This document shows, piece after piece, positions 44,655 to 52,532 of a stretch of DNA of 64,000 nucleotides. The notes under the pieces are model-generated. The model was given only the letters and a program-made list of their open reading frames with translations, was not told where the DNA came from and did not search any database. This DNA comes from Ectopseudomonas khazarica (GTDB lineage: Bacteria; Pseudomonadota; Gammaproteobacteria; Pseudomonadales; Pseudomonadaceae). A program made the translations under genes and the position numbers. The stretch covers positions 1 through 64,000 of the forward strand of contig NZ_SBHZ01000006.1 in assembly GCF_004521985.1 (NCBI RefSeq), given 5' to 3'. How positions within the stretch are numbered: the first letter of the stretch is position 1; every line of letters starts with the position of its first letter.

Positions 44655-46046
44655 ATGACTACCGCGGCCCAGATCGAAGAACTGAAGACGCTGGTCGAGT
44701 CCGGCAAGGTGCTGACCGATGCCGACGCGCTGCAGACCTACGGCAAGGACTGGACCAAGCAGTACACTCCAGCCCCTTCGGCCATCGTGTTTCCCAAGAC
44801 CACTGAGCAGGTCCAGGCCATCGTGCGCTGGGCCAATCAGCACAGGATTGCCCTGGTCCCGTCCGGTGGCCGTACCGGCCTGTCCGCCGCTGCCGTGGCC
44901 GCCCATGGCGAAGTGGTGGTGTCCTTCGACTACATGAACCGCATCGTCGAATTCAACGAGTACGATCGCACCGTGGTCTGCCAGCCGGGCGTGGTGACCA
45001 AGCAACTGCAGCTGTTCGCCGAGGAACAGGGCCTGTACTACCCGGTGGACTTCGCCTCCTCGGGTTCCAGCCAGATTGGCGGCAACATCGGCACCAATGC
45101 CGGCGGTATCAAGGTGATTCGCTACGGCATGACGCGCAACTGGGTCGCCGGCCTGAAGGTCGTCACCGGCAGCGGCGAGCTGCTCGAACTCAACCGTGAC
45201 CTGATCAAGAACGCCACCGGTTACGACCTGCGCCAGCTGTTCATCGGTGCCGAGGGCACCCTGGGCTTCGTCGTCGAAGCCACCATGCGCCTGGAGCGCG
45301 CGCCGAAGAACCTCACCGCGATGGTCCTCGGCACACCCGACTTCGACTCGATCATGCCGGTGCTGCATGCCTTCCAGGGCAAGCTCGACCTGACCGCGTT
45401 CGAGTTCTTCTCCGACAAGTGTCTGGACAAGATTCTCGCCCGTGGCGACGTGCCGGCGCCGTTCGAGAGCCGCACGCCGTTCTATGCCCTGCTGGAGTTC
45501 GAGGCGCTCAACGAGGACGTGGCCAACGGGGCCCTGGCCACCTTCGAGCATTGCGTCGAGCAGGGCTGGGTCCTCGACGGCGTGATGAGCCAGAGCCAGC
45601 AGCAGCTGGAAAACCTGTGGAAGCTGCGCGAGTACATCTCCGAGACCATCAGCCACTTCACGCCGTACAAGAACGACATTTCCGTCACGGTCGGCCAGGT
45701 GCCGTCGTTCCTCAGGGACATCGACGACATCGTCTCGGCCAACTACCCGGACTTCGACGTGCTCTGGTACGGCCATATCGGCGACGGCAACCTGCACCTG
45801 AACATCCTCAAGCCCGAGGCGCTGGGCAAGGAAGACTTCTTCGCCAGGTGCGCGGTGGTCAACAAGTGGGTGTTCGAGATCGTCGAGAAGTACAACGGCT
45901 CGATCAGCGCCGAGCACGGCGTCGGCATGACCAAGCGCGATTACCTGCAGTACAGCCGTTCCGAGGCGGAAATCGCCTGCATGAAGGCGATCAAGGCGGT
46001 GTTCGATCCCAACGGGATCATGAACCCCGGCAAGATCTTCGCCTGA
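44655..46046 (+). CDS. D-2-hydroxyglutarate dehydrogenase (FAD-linked, GlcD family)
   Basis: A 463-residue flavoenzyme with an N-terminal FAD_binding_4 domain (VPSGGRTGLSAAAVA, SGSSQIGGNIGTNAGGIKVIRYG) and a C-terminal FAD-oxidase domain ending with WYGHIGDGNLHLN and SISAEHGVGMTKRDYL, whose His residues bind metal and substrate. In P. stutzeri the protein encoded beside serA oxidises D-2-hydroxyglutarate back to 2-oxoglutarate, pulling the otherwise unfavourable SerA reaction. The same divergent arrangement is seen here. The start at 44655 (MTTAAQIEELKTLVE) is preferred; two ATG/GTG-type starts lie upstream. Confidence 0.92.
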   Translation: MTTAAQIEELKTLVESGKVLTDADALQTYGKDWTKQYTPAPSAIVFPKTTEQVQAIVRWANQHRIALVPSGGRTGLSAAAVAAHGEVVVSFDYMNRIVEFNEYDRTVVCQPGVVTKQLQLFAEEQGLYYPVDFASSGSSQIGGNIGTNAGGIKVIRYGMTRNWVAGLKVVTGSGELLELNRDLIKNATGYDLRQLFIGAEGTLGFVVEATMRLERAPKNLTAMVLGTPDFDSIMPVLHAFQGKLDLTAFEFFSDKCLDKILARGDVPAPFESRTPFYALLEFEALNEDVANGALATFEHCVEQGWVLDGVMSQSQQQLENLWKLREYISETISHFTPYKNDISVTVGQVPSFLRDIDDIVSANYPDFDVLWYGHIGDGNLHLNILKPEALGKEDFFARCAVVNKWVFEIVEKYNGSISAEHGVGMTKRDYLQYSRSEAEIACMKAIKAVFDPNGIMNPGKIFA

Positions 46047-46050
46047 CCCG

Positions 46051-46075
46051 AACGCCCATCCACACGATGGGCGTT
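46051..46075 (+). terminator. Terminator after the D-2-hydroxyglutarate dehydrogenase gene
   Basis: A stem AACGCCCAT/ATGGGCGTT with a 7-base loop is followed by TTTCGT, 4 bases after the stop codon. Confidence 0.85.
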
Positions 46076-46169
46076 TTCGTATGCCGTGCAGGCCGCCCCG
46101 AGCTTGGTTAATGTACGACCTCTGGCCACAAGCCAGGCATCCACGAACAACAACACACAGGAGTCGGTG

Positions 46170-46835
46170 ATGAGCTATCAGCACCAGTACGTCGACGGAA
46201 CCACCGTCCACTTTCCCCTTGGCAAGGTCGTCTGCATCGGCCGCAACTACGCGGAGCACGCCAGGGAGCTGAACAACCCGGTACCCAGCGAACCGCTGCT
46301 GTTCATCAAGCCGGGCTCCTGCGTGGTTCCTCTCGACGATGGCTTCAGCATCCCCGAGGAACGTGGTTCGGTGCACTATGAGGCGGAGATCGCCGTGCTG
46401 ATCGGCAAGCCTCTGTCGAAGAAGCCGGATGCCGAGGAAGTGCGCGATGCGATCAGCGGTTTCGCCCCGGCATTGGACCTGACCCTGCGTGACGTCCAGG
46501 CCAAGCTCAAGGAGAAAGGCTACCCCTGGGAAATCGCCAAGAGCTTCGACGGTGCCTGCGTGCTGGCGCCGTTCGTGCCGGGCGACGCCATCGAGGACCT
46601 GGCCGACATCGGCATTCGCCTGGAGATCAACGGCGAGACCCGTCAGGACGGCAACAGCCGTGACATGCTCAACCCCATCCTGTCGATGATCCAGCACATG
46701 GCCGGGCACTTCTCCCTGCAGCCGGGCGATGTGATCCTGACCGGTACGCCGGTTGGCGTCGGCGCGCTGAACAAGGGTGACGAGCTGGTGCTGGAGCTGG
46801 TCGGTCACAGTCGTTTCACCAGCCGCGTGCTATAA
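46170..46835 (+). CDS. Fumarylacetoacetate hydrolase (FAH) family protein
   Basis: A 221-residue single-domain FAH protein. Metal ligands appear in VHYEAEIAVLIGK and in PALDLTLRDVQ, and the C-terminal LQPGDVILTGTPVGVG is diagnostic. Small FAH proteins act on fumarylpyruvate, acylpyruvates or oxaloacetate (FAHD1-like). The start at 46170 follows CAGGAG. Which substrate it uses here cannot be judged; the neighbouring genes do not form a catabolic cluster. Confidence 0.87.
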   Translation: MSYQHQYVDGTTVHFPLGKVVCIGRNYAEHARELNNPVPSEPLLFIKPGSCVVPLDDGFSIPEERGSVHYEAEIAVLIGKPLSKKPDAEEVRDAISGFAPALDLTLRDVQAKLKEKGYPWEIAKSFDGACVLAPFVPGDAIEDLADIGIRLEINGETRQDGNSRDMLNPILSMIQHMAGHFSLQPGDVILTGTPVGVGALNKGDELVLELVGHSRFTSRVL

Positions 46836-46969
46836 GGCTTCGGCACGCACTGTCGCGCCGGGTCCCGCTGCGGCCCGCTCGCCAGTGCGTGAGCAGGTTG
46901 CGCCCTGGCCGGTGCAACTTCTGGCGACAGTGGACGTCGTATCGTTCCCATGCAGTCGAGTAGTCGCCG

Positions 46970-47896
46970 ATGTCCTCATCCTTCCCGCGTATTCGCCGCC
47001 AGGGCCTTTGCCTGGCGGCCCTGGCGTTCGTGGCGCTAGGCGCTCTGGTACTCACCCAGCATTGGGATGATCGTGCCCGGCTCTGGCTGCAGGAGCGCTC
47101 CACGCCCCTGGTCGATCGCCTGGCCAGCGTGTGGCTGCCGGGCTACCGCGCGGTGATCCAGGCCAAGGCCCTGAGCGGCCTGGACAAGGATGAGACCTCC
47201 GGGCTGACCTACAACCCGGTGACCAGGACCCTGTTCACCGTCACGGGCAAGCATCCCCTGCTGGTGGAGCTGTCGCTCCAGGGCGAGATTCTGCGGCGCA
47301 TCGAGCTGAAAGGCTTCGCCAACCCGGAAGGCGTCGAGGTGATGGACAACGGCCTGATGGGCATCGTCGACGAACGTCGCCGCCAGCTCACCACCTTCAC
47401 CCTGAAGGACGATGATCTGGCGCTCGATGCCGCCGGTCTTGCCGGCTTCGACCTGGGCTTCGCCGATGCCGGCAACAAGGGCTTCGAAGGGCTGGGCTGG
47501 GATTCGCGCAGCCACAGCGTGATCCTGGGCAAGGAGCGTGGGCCGCTGGGCCTGTTCAGCCTGCCGTTCCCGGGCGAGGACGGCAGCGTCGGGGCGCTGC
47601 AGCCCCTGGCGGCGCAACATCTCGGGTTGCGCGACATCTCCTCGCTGAGCGTCGACGGGCGTACCGGCCACCTGCTGGTGCTGTCCGACGAGTCGCGCAT
47701 GCTGCTGGAAGTGGATCGTGCCGGCAGGCCGGTCAGCTTTCTCAGCCTCAATGGCGGTCTCAACGGGCTGGAGGACGGGATCGAGCAGGCCGAGGGCGTG
47801 GCCATGGACGAGGACGGCAACATCTATATCGTCGCCGAACCCAACCTGTTCTACGTGTTCAGCAAGCCCGTCGCGAAGGTTGGCCGAGCGGGGTGA
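46970..47896 (+). CDS. SdiA-regulated (CarP-like) beta-propeller protein 1
   Basis: A 308-residue protein with an N-terminal membrane anchor (about residues 11-30) and an extracytoplasmic SdiA-regulated domain predicted to be a beta-propeller, shown by repeated blades such as ETSGLTYNPVTRTLFTVTGK, GNKGFEGLGWD and GIEQAEGVAMDEDGNIYIVAEPNLFYVF. The related P. aeruginosa protein CarP (PA0327) takes part in calcium homeostasis. It is paralogous to the gene at 48407, and the two flank the carO-like gene. Confidence 0.82.
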   Translation: MSSSFPRIRRQGLCLAALAFVALGALVLTQHWDDRARLWLQERSTPLVDRLASVWLPGYRAVIQAKALSGLDKDETSGLTYNPVTRTLFTVTGKHPLLVELSLQGEILRRIELKGFANPEGVEVMDNGLMGIVDERRRQLTTFTLKDDDLALDAAGLAGFDLGFADAGNKGFEGLGWDSRSHSVILGKERGPLGLFSLPFPGEDGSVGALQPLAAQHLGLRDISSLSVDGRTGHLLVLSDESRMLLEVDRAGRPVSFLSLNGGLNGLEDGIEQAEGVAMDEDGNIYIVAEPNLFYVFSKPVAKVGRAG

Positions 47897-47900
47897 CGGA

Positions 47901-47938
47901 TTAAGCTTGGCTTAAGCGCCGATTCAGTCTGGCTTCAG
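47901..47938 (+). promoter_or_regulatory. Four phased TTAAG/TTCAG repeats upstream of carO (BqsR/CarR-type box)
   Basis: TTAAG occurs at 47901 and 47912, and TTCAG at 47923 and 47934; every pair is separated by exactly 6 bases, an 11-base period. The first pair matches the TTAAG-N6-TTAAG motif described for the P. aeruginosa response regulator BqsR (CarR). The last repeat ends 10 bases before a possible -10 TAATCT (47949-47954), the usual position of an activating OmpR-family dimer. Confidence 0.8.
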
Positions 47939-47988
47939 CTAGCGGCACTAATCTGACCCCGTCACTTACGAACAACGAGGTTCACGCC

Positions 47989-48336
47989 ATGAAACGTACC
48001 GCTCTCGCCCTGCTGGTCCTGCCGCTGCTCAGCACTGCCGCTTTCGCCACCGGCTACACCGGCCCCGGCGCCACGCCGCAGGTCACCACCGTATCCGCCG
48101 CGCTGCAGGCTGCCGACGATACCCAGGTGGTGCTGGAAGGGCAGATCGTCAAGCGCCTGCAGGACGAACTCTATGAATTCAAGGACGCCACCGGCACCAT
48201 TCAGGTCGAGATCGACGACGAAGACTGGCCGGCCCAGAAGGTCTCGGAAACCGCCAAGGTGCGCCTGACCGGTGAAGTCGACAAGGACTTCAACAGCCGT
48301 GAGATCGACGTCGACCGGGTCGAGCTGATCAACTGA
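47989..48336 (+). CDS. carO: CarO-like periplasmic OB-fold (BOF) protein
   Basis: A 115-residue exported protein: signal peptide MKRTALALLVLPLLSTAAFA, then a single OB-fold of the YgiW/YdeI (BOF) stress-protein family, with VSAALQAADDTQVVLEGQIVKRL, GTIQVEIDDEDWPAQ and VRLTGEVDKDFNSREIDVDRVEL. P. aeruginosa CarO (PA0320) belongs to this family and is induced by calcium through CarSR/BqsSR; the phased TTMAG repeats just upstream here fit such control. A terminator follows it closely, so it is mainly a single-gene unit. Confidence 0.78.
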   Translation: MKRTALALLVLPLLSTAAFATGYTGPGATPQVTTVSAALQAADDTQVVLEGQIVKRLQDELYEFKDATGTIQVEIDDEDWPAQKVSETAKVRLTGEVDKDFNSREIDVDRVELIN

Positions 48337-48352
48337 TCGTGATGTTATGCAT

Positions 48353-48383
48353 GCCCGCCGCAGCAACGCTGTGGCGGGCTTTT
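48353..48383 (+). terminator. Terminator after carO
   Basis: A 12-bp stem with one G-U pair (arms 48353-48364 and 48368-48379), a 3-base loop and four T residues. It lies upstream of the next gene's chosen start at 48407. Confidence 0.85.
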
Positions 48384-48406
48384 CCGTGGTCGTAAGAGAA
48401 ACCGCC

Positions 48407-49321
48407 ATGCGCCGTCTGCTTTCCATCAACCCCTGGCTCTACCTGCTGCTGTTCGTCCTGCTGGGCGGTGCCGTGCTGGCCCAGCAGTACCGGCTGTTCG
48501 AGCGCGCCTGGTTCTCGGTGCAGGAATGGCAGCATGGCGCGCAGTGGCGCGAGCAGTCGTTGTGGCTCGGCGACTACCGGGTGGTGATCGAGGCCAGGCC
48601 CATCGCCGATATCCGCGACGTTTCGGCACTGACCTACGATCCGGACCGGCGCAGTCTGTTCAGCGTCACCAACAAGCCGGCCAGGGTGATCGAGCTGAAC
48701 CTGCAGGGCGAGCTCCTGCGCACGATCGATCTGCAGGGGTTCGGCGATCCCGAGGCCATCGAGTACGTGGGACCTGGCACCTACGTGATCGCCGACGAGC
48801 GCGAGCAGCGTCTGGTCAAGGTGCGGATCGACGATGACACCGCGGTGCTCGACGCCGCCGACTTCCAGCAGCTGTCACTGGGCATCGGGCGCAACGGCAA
48901 CAAGGGCTTCGAGGGACTGGCCTACGACGCGCAGGGCCAGCGTTTGCTGGTGGCCAAGGAGCGTGACCCGGTGCGGATCTTCGAAGTGCTGGGTTTCCCG
49001 CACATCGACGAGAGCAAGCCGCTGGCGTTGCAGGTCAACACCGACCCGAAACGCGACGCGCGCCTGTTCGTCCGTGACCTGTCGAGCCTGGATTTCGATT
49101 CGGCCACCGGCCACCTGCTGGCCTTGTCCGACGAATCGCGGCTGGTGATCGAACTGAATGCGGCAGGTGAGCCGGTCAGCACCCTGTCGCTGCTGCGCGG
49201 CCAGCATGGCCTGCAGCACGGCGTACCGCAGGCCGAGGGCATCGCTTCGGACCAGGCGGGCAATCTCTACCTGATCAGCGAGCCCAATCTCTTCTACCTG
49301 TTCAGGAAACCGGCAGACTAG
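48407..49321 (+). CDS. SdiA-regulated (CarP-like) beta-propeller protein 2
   Basis: A 304-residue paralogue of the protein at 46970, with a membrane anchor (MRRLLSINPWLYLLLFVLLG) and propeller blades including DVSALTYDPDRRSLFSVTNK, GNKGFEGLAYDAQGQRLLVAKERDP and PQAEGIASDQAGNLYLISEPNLFYLF. The start at 48407 is preferred because an upstream in-frame ATG lies before the carO terminator. Its TAG overlaps the stop codon of the converging YegP-like gene (CTAG). Confidence 0.83.
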   Translation: MRRLLSINPWLYLLLFVLLGGAVLAQQYRLFERAWFSVQEWQHGAQWREQSLWLGDYRVVIEARPIADIRDVSALTYDPDRRSLFSVTNKPARVIELNLQGELLRTIDLQGFGDPEAIEYVGPGTYVIADEREQRLVKVRIDDDTAVLDAADFQQLSLGIGRNGNKGFEGLAYDAQGQRLLVAKERDPVRIFEVLGFPHIDESKPLALQVNTDPKRDARLFVRDLSSLDFDSATGHLLALSDESRLVIELNAAGEPVSTLSLLRGQHGLQHGVPQAEGIASDQAGNLYLISEPNLFYLFRKPAD

Positions 49322-49653
49322 GCGCTCTGGTCGTCCGTCTCGGCGCCGGGTGCGTTGTTCTGCACGGACTCGATGCCGCCTTTGCAGGCCGAGGCGCTGC
49401 TGTACATCTGGCTTTGCCCGACGACCTGGCCGTTGGTGGCCTTGAGCACGAAATAGTGTTTGTCGTTACTCGAGATCTTGGTCTCGAACGCCCCTTCGCG
49501 CTGGGCATTCTTCTTGACCGAGTCGATGCCGTTGAGTGCCGAGTCCTTGGCCTTGTACATCTCGCTGCTGAGAATGACCTGGCCATTGCCGGCCAGCAGA
49601 TTGAAATAGAACTGGCCGTCTTTGGCCTTCTTCAGTTCGAACTTTCCAGACAT
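49318..49653 (-). CDS. YegP family protein, tandem DUF1508 repeats
   Basis: A 111-residue protein made of two DUF1508 units of about 48 residues: FELKKAKDGQFYFNLLAGNGQVILSSEMY and FETKISSNDKHYFVLKATNGQVVGQSQMY, each followed by a Gly-Ile-(Asp/Glu)-Ser-Val helix. YegP-type proteins are small and cytoplasmic with unclear function. The start at 49653 follows AGAGGAAG. Its stop overlaps the preceding convergent gene. Confidence 0.9.
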   Translation of the reverse strand: MSGKFELKKAKDGQFYFNLLAGNGQVILSSEMYKAKDSALNGIDSVKKNAQREGAFETKISSNDKHYFVLKATNGQVVGQSQMYSSASACKGGIESVQNNAPGAETDDQSA

Positions 49654-49759
49654 GCGTATCTTCCTCTGGGAACCGGTGACATACCGTGGGTGTTGCGCTG
49701 TGCAGAGCAAGCCTAGCCCAGTTCCCGCGATATGCGCGGATCGCTCGTGGTCGACAGGC

Positions 49760-50212
49760 TCAGTGCGAGTGGCTCTTGCCTACGTGGGTGTGGCCGTCAT
49801 CCGGCAGCGGCTGCACGCCGCCGCTGGCGTTGAGCTGGCGCAGGATGCCGCAGTCCTCGGCCTCCTGCGGGCCGTTGCAGCGGTCACGCAGCTCGCTCAA
49901 CTGGTCGCGCAACGCGAGCAGGCTGTTGATGCGCGCTTCCACGTGCTCGATGTGTTCGTCCACCAGGCTGTTGATGCCGGCGCAGCTCTCGTGGGGCAGG
50001 TCGCGCAGGGACAGCAGGCGCTGGATCTCGTCCAGCGTCATGTCCAGCGTACGGCAGTTGCGGATGAACACCAGGCGCTCGAGGTGCTCGCTGCCGTACA
50101 GGCGATAGTTGCCTTCGCTCCGCGCGGGTGCCGGCAACAGGCCCTCGCGCTCGTAGTAGCGGACCGTCTCGACCTGGCAGCCAGCCTTCTTCGCCAATTC
50201 GCCAATCTTCAT
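49760..50212 (-). CDS. cadR: MerR-family Cd(II)/Pb(II)-responsive regulator CadR
   Basis: A 150-residue MerR-type regulator with an N-terminal winged helix-turn-helix (KIGELAKKAGCQVETVRYYEREGLLP) and a dimerisation helix. Metal-binding Cys77 (HESCAG) and Cys112 (RCNGP), with Cys121 (EDCG), correspond to the CadR/PbrR thiolate site. A His-rich tail (DGHTHVGKSHSH) resembles the second site of P. putida CadR. It is divergent from the cadA gene, whose promoter has the over-long spacer this family untwists. Confidence 0.93.
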   Translation of the reverse strand: MKIGELAKKAGCQVETVRYYEREGLLPAPARSEGNYRLYGSEHLERLVFIRNCRTLDMTLDEIQRLLSLRDLPHESCAGINSLVDEHIEHVEARINSLLALRDQLSELRDRCNGPQEAEDCGILRQLNASGGVQPLPDDGHTHVGKSHSH

Positions 50213-50232
50213 GCGCAAGCCTCCTTTGGGGG

Positions 50233-50263
50233 TTGACCCTATAGTGACTACAGGGTGTGTACT
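50233..50263 (+). promoter_or_regulatory. cadA promoter with 19-bp spacer and CadR operator
   Basis: TTGACC (50233-50238) and TGTACT (50258-50263) are separated by 19 bases. Within the spacer, ACCCTATAGT and ACTACAGGGT (50236-50245, 50247-50256) form an inverted repeat with one mismatch, the classical MerR-family operator. Confidence 0.93.
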
Positions 50264-50292
50264 CGGCAACACTCACTTGAAGGAGAGTTGCC

Positions 50293-52521
50293 ATGAGTCG
50301 TTGTTGCGACCATTCGCCCGAACCGTCACCCGTTCGTCATGAGCACGGCCACGATCACGATCATGCCGGGCATGAGCACGGCGCCGCGCAGTCGTCGTTC
50401 GCCGACGAGCCGCTGACCGGGGCGGTCAATACGCGTATCCGCATCGAGCAGATGGATTGCCCCACGGAAGAACGCCTGATCCGCGATGCGCTGGGGCGTC
50501 TGCCCGGTGTGGCGGGGCTGCAGTTCAACCTGCTGCAGCGGGTGCTGACCGTCAGCCATGACGACGGTGCGCTGGCCCAGGTGTTGCCGGCCATTCGCGG
50601 CCTGGGCTTCACCCCGCAGCTGGAACAGGACGATGCCGCGCAGGCAGCGGCCGCCGAGCCCGTGAAGAAGTCCGCCTGGCCGCTGCTGCTGGCTGCTGTC
50701 GCGGCGACCGCCTCGGAGGGGGTGCACTTCGCGACGCTGGGGCCTGACTGGCTGGTGGCGCTGCTGGCCATCACCGCCATCGGCCTGTGTGGCCTGACCA
50801 CCTACAAGAAGGGCTGGATCGCCCTGAAGAACCGCAACCTCAACATCAATGCGCTGATGAGCATCGCCGTGACCGGTGCGGTGCTCATCGGTCAGTGGCC
50901 CGAGGCGGCGATGGTGATGGTGCTGTTCACCCTGGCCGAGCTGATCGAGGCGCGCTCGCTGGACCGGGCGCGCAATGCCATTCGCGGGCTGATGGACCTG
51001 GCCCCGCCGCGCGCCACGGTCAGGCAGGCCGACGGCAGCTGGCAGGAGGTGGACGTGCAGGGCATCACCGTGGATGCGCTGGTGCGCGTGCGCCCCGGCG
51101 AGCGCATCAGCCTCGACGGCGAGGTCGTTGGCGGCAGCTCGACGGTCAACCAGGCGCCGATCACCGGAGAAAGCCTGCCGGTTGAGAAGCGCGTGGGCGA
51201 TCCGCTGTTCGCTGGCACCATCAACGAAGCCGGTTCGCTGGAGTTCCGCGTAACGGCGGCGGCGCGCGATACCACGCTGGCGCGCATCATCCATGCGGTG
51301 GAGGAGGCACAAGGCTCGCGTGCACCGACCCAGCGCTTCGTCGACCAGTTCTCGCGCATCTACACCCCGGCGGTCTTCGCCTTCGCCCTGGCGGTCGCGG
51401 TGCTGCCGCCGCTGGTCATCGGCGGCGCCTGGCTCGACTGGATCTACCGCGCCCTGGTGTTGCTGGTGGTGGCTTGCCCCTGTGCACTGGTGATCTCCAC
51501 TCCGGTGACCATCGTCAGTGGCCTGGCCGCCGCCGCGCGCAAGGGCATCCTGGTCAAGGGTGGCGTGTACCTGGAGAACGGCCGTCATCTGGCCATGCTG
51601 GCGCTGGACAAGACCGGCACCCTGACCCACGGCAAGCCGGTGCAGACCGACAGCCTCCACTTGCTGGAGGCGGAGCAGCCGCTGCACGCCGTGTGGGCGG
51701 CGAGCCTGGCCGCACGTTCCGATCACCCGGTGTCACGGGCGCTGGCCCTGCATGCCGAGGAGCAGGGGCGGGTGCTGCGCGAGGTCGAGGCGTTCGCGGC
51801 ACTGCCGGGGCGGGGCACCCAGGGGGTGGTCGACGGTACCCTGCTGTACCTGGGCAATCACCGTCTGGTCGAAGACCTCGGGCTCTGCTCGGCGCAGCTG
51901 GAAGAGCGCCTGGAAACCCTGGAACGGCAGGGCAAGAGCGTGGTGGTGCTGTGCGACGAGCAGCGCGCGCTGATGCTCTTCGCCGTGGCCGATACGGTGC
52001 GCCAGAGCAGCCGCGAGGCGGTCGGTGAATTGCACGAACTGGGCGTGCGTACCTGCATGCTCACCGGCGACAACGCCCACACGGCCGCCGCCATCGCCGA
52101 GCAGGTCGGTGTCGATGAGGCGCGTGGCGACCTGCTGCCGGCGGACAAGCTGGCCTGGGTCGAGGCGCGGCAGGCGCAGGGCAAGGTGGTCGGCATGGTC
52201 GGCGACGGCATCAACGACGCACCGGCGCTGGCCAGGGCGGAGATTGGCTTCGCCATGGGCGCCGCCGGAACCGATACCGCCATCGAGACGGCGGATGTCG
52301 CCCTGATGGACGACGATCTGCGCAAGATTCCCGCATTCGTCCGCCTGTCGCGGCAGACTCACGCGATCCTGCTGCAGAACATCGTGCTGGCGCTGGGGAT
52401 CAAGGCGGTCTTCCTGGGCATGACCTTGGCGGGCGAGGCGACCATGTGGATGGCGGTGTTCGCCGACATGGGGGTGAGCCTGATGGTGGTGTTCAACGGC
52501 CTGCGCCTGCTGCGCAAATGA
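50293..52521 (+). CDS. cadA: Cd(II)/Zn(II)/Pb(II)-exporting P1B-type ATPase CadA
   Basis: A 742-residue heavy-metal ATPase in the inner membrane. A His-rich N-terminus (HEHGHDHDHAGHEHG) precedes an HMA domain in which the usual CxxC is replaced by MDCPTEE. The membrane metal site is CPC (395-397), the phosphorylated Asp is 439 in DKTGT, and the hinge is MVGDGINDAPALA. The CPC motif and CadR regulation point to export of Cd, Zn or Pb from the cytoplasm. The DUF3703 gene follows after 11 bases. Confidence 0.95.
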   Translation: MSRCCDHSPEPSPVRHEHGHDHDHAGHEHGAAQSSFADEPLTGAVNTRIRIEQMDCPTEERLIRDALGRLPGVAGLQFNLLQRVLTVSHDDGALAQVLPAIRGLGFTPQLEQDDAAQAAAAEPVKKSAWPLLLAAVAATASEGVHFATLGPDWLVALLAITAIGLCGLTTYKKGWIALKNRNLNINALMSIAVTGAVLIGQWPEAAMVMVLFTLAELIEARSLDRARNAIRGLMDLAPPRATVRQADGSWQEVDVQGITVDALVRVRPGERISLDGEVVGGSSTVNQAPITGESLPVEKRVGDPLFAGTINEAGSLEFRVTAAARDTTLARIIHAVEEAQGSRAPTQRFVDQFSRIYTPAVFAFALAVAVLPPLVIGGAWLDWIYRALVLLVVACPCALVISTPVTIVSGLAAAARKGILVKGGVYLENGRHLAMLALDKTGTLTHGKPVQTDSLHLLEAEQPLHAVWAASLAARSDHPVSRALALHAEEQGRVLREVEAFAALPGRGTQGVVDGTLLYLGNHRLVEDLGLCSAQLEERLETLERQGKSVVVLCDEQRALMLFAVADTVRQSSREAVGELHELGVRTCMLTGDNAHTAAAIAEQVGVDEARGDLLPADKLAWVEARQAQGKVVGMVGDGINDAPALARAEIGFAMGAAGTDTAIETADVALMDDDLRKIPAFVRLSRQTHAILLQNIVLALGIKAVFLGMTLAGEATMWMAVFADMGVSLMVVFNGLRLLRK

Positions 52522-52532
52522 GGGCATCGAGG

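Noticed and set aside
44502-46808. Very long open frame on the minus strand opposite the D-2-hydroxyglutarate dehydrogenase and FAH genes
   Set aside because: The predicted protein is a His/Val/Gly/Gln-rich low-complexity sequence typical of the antisense of GC-rich genes; both plus-strand genes have clear family motifs.
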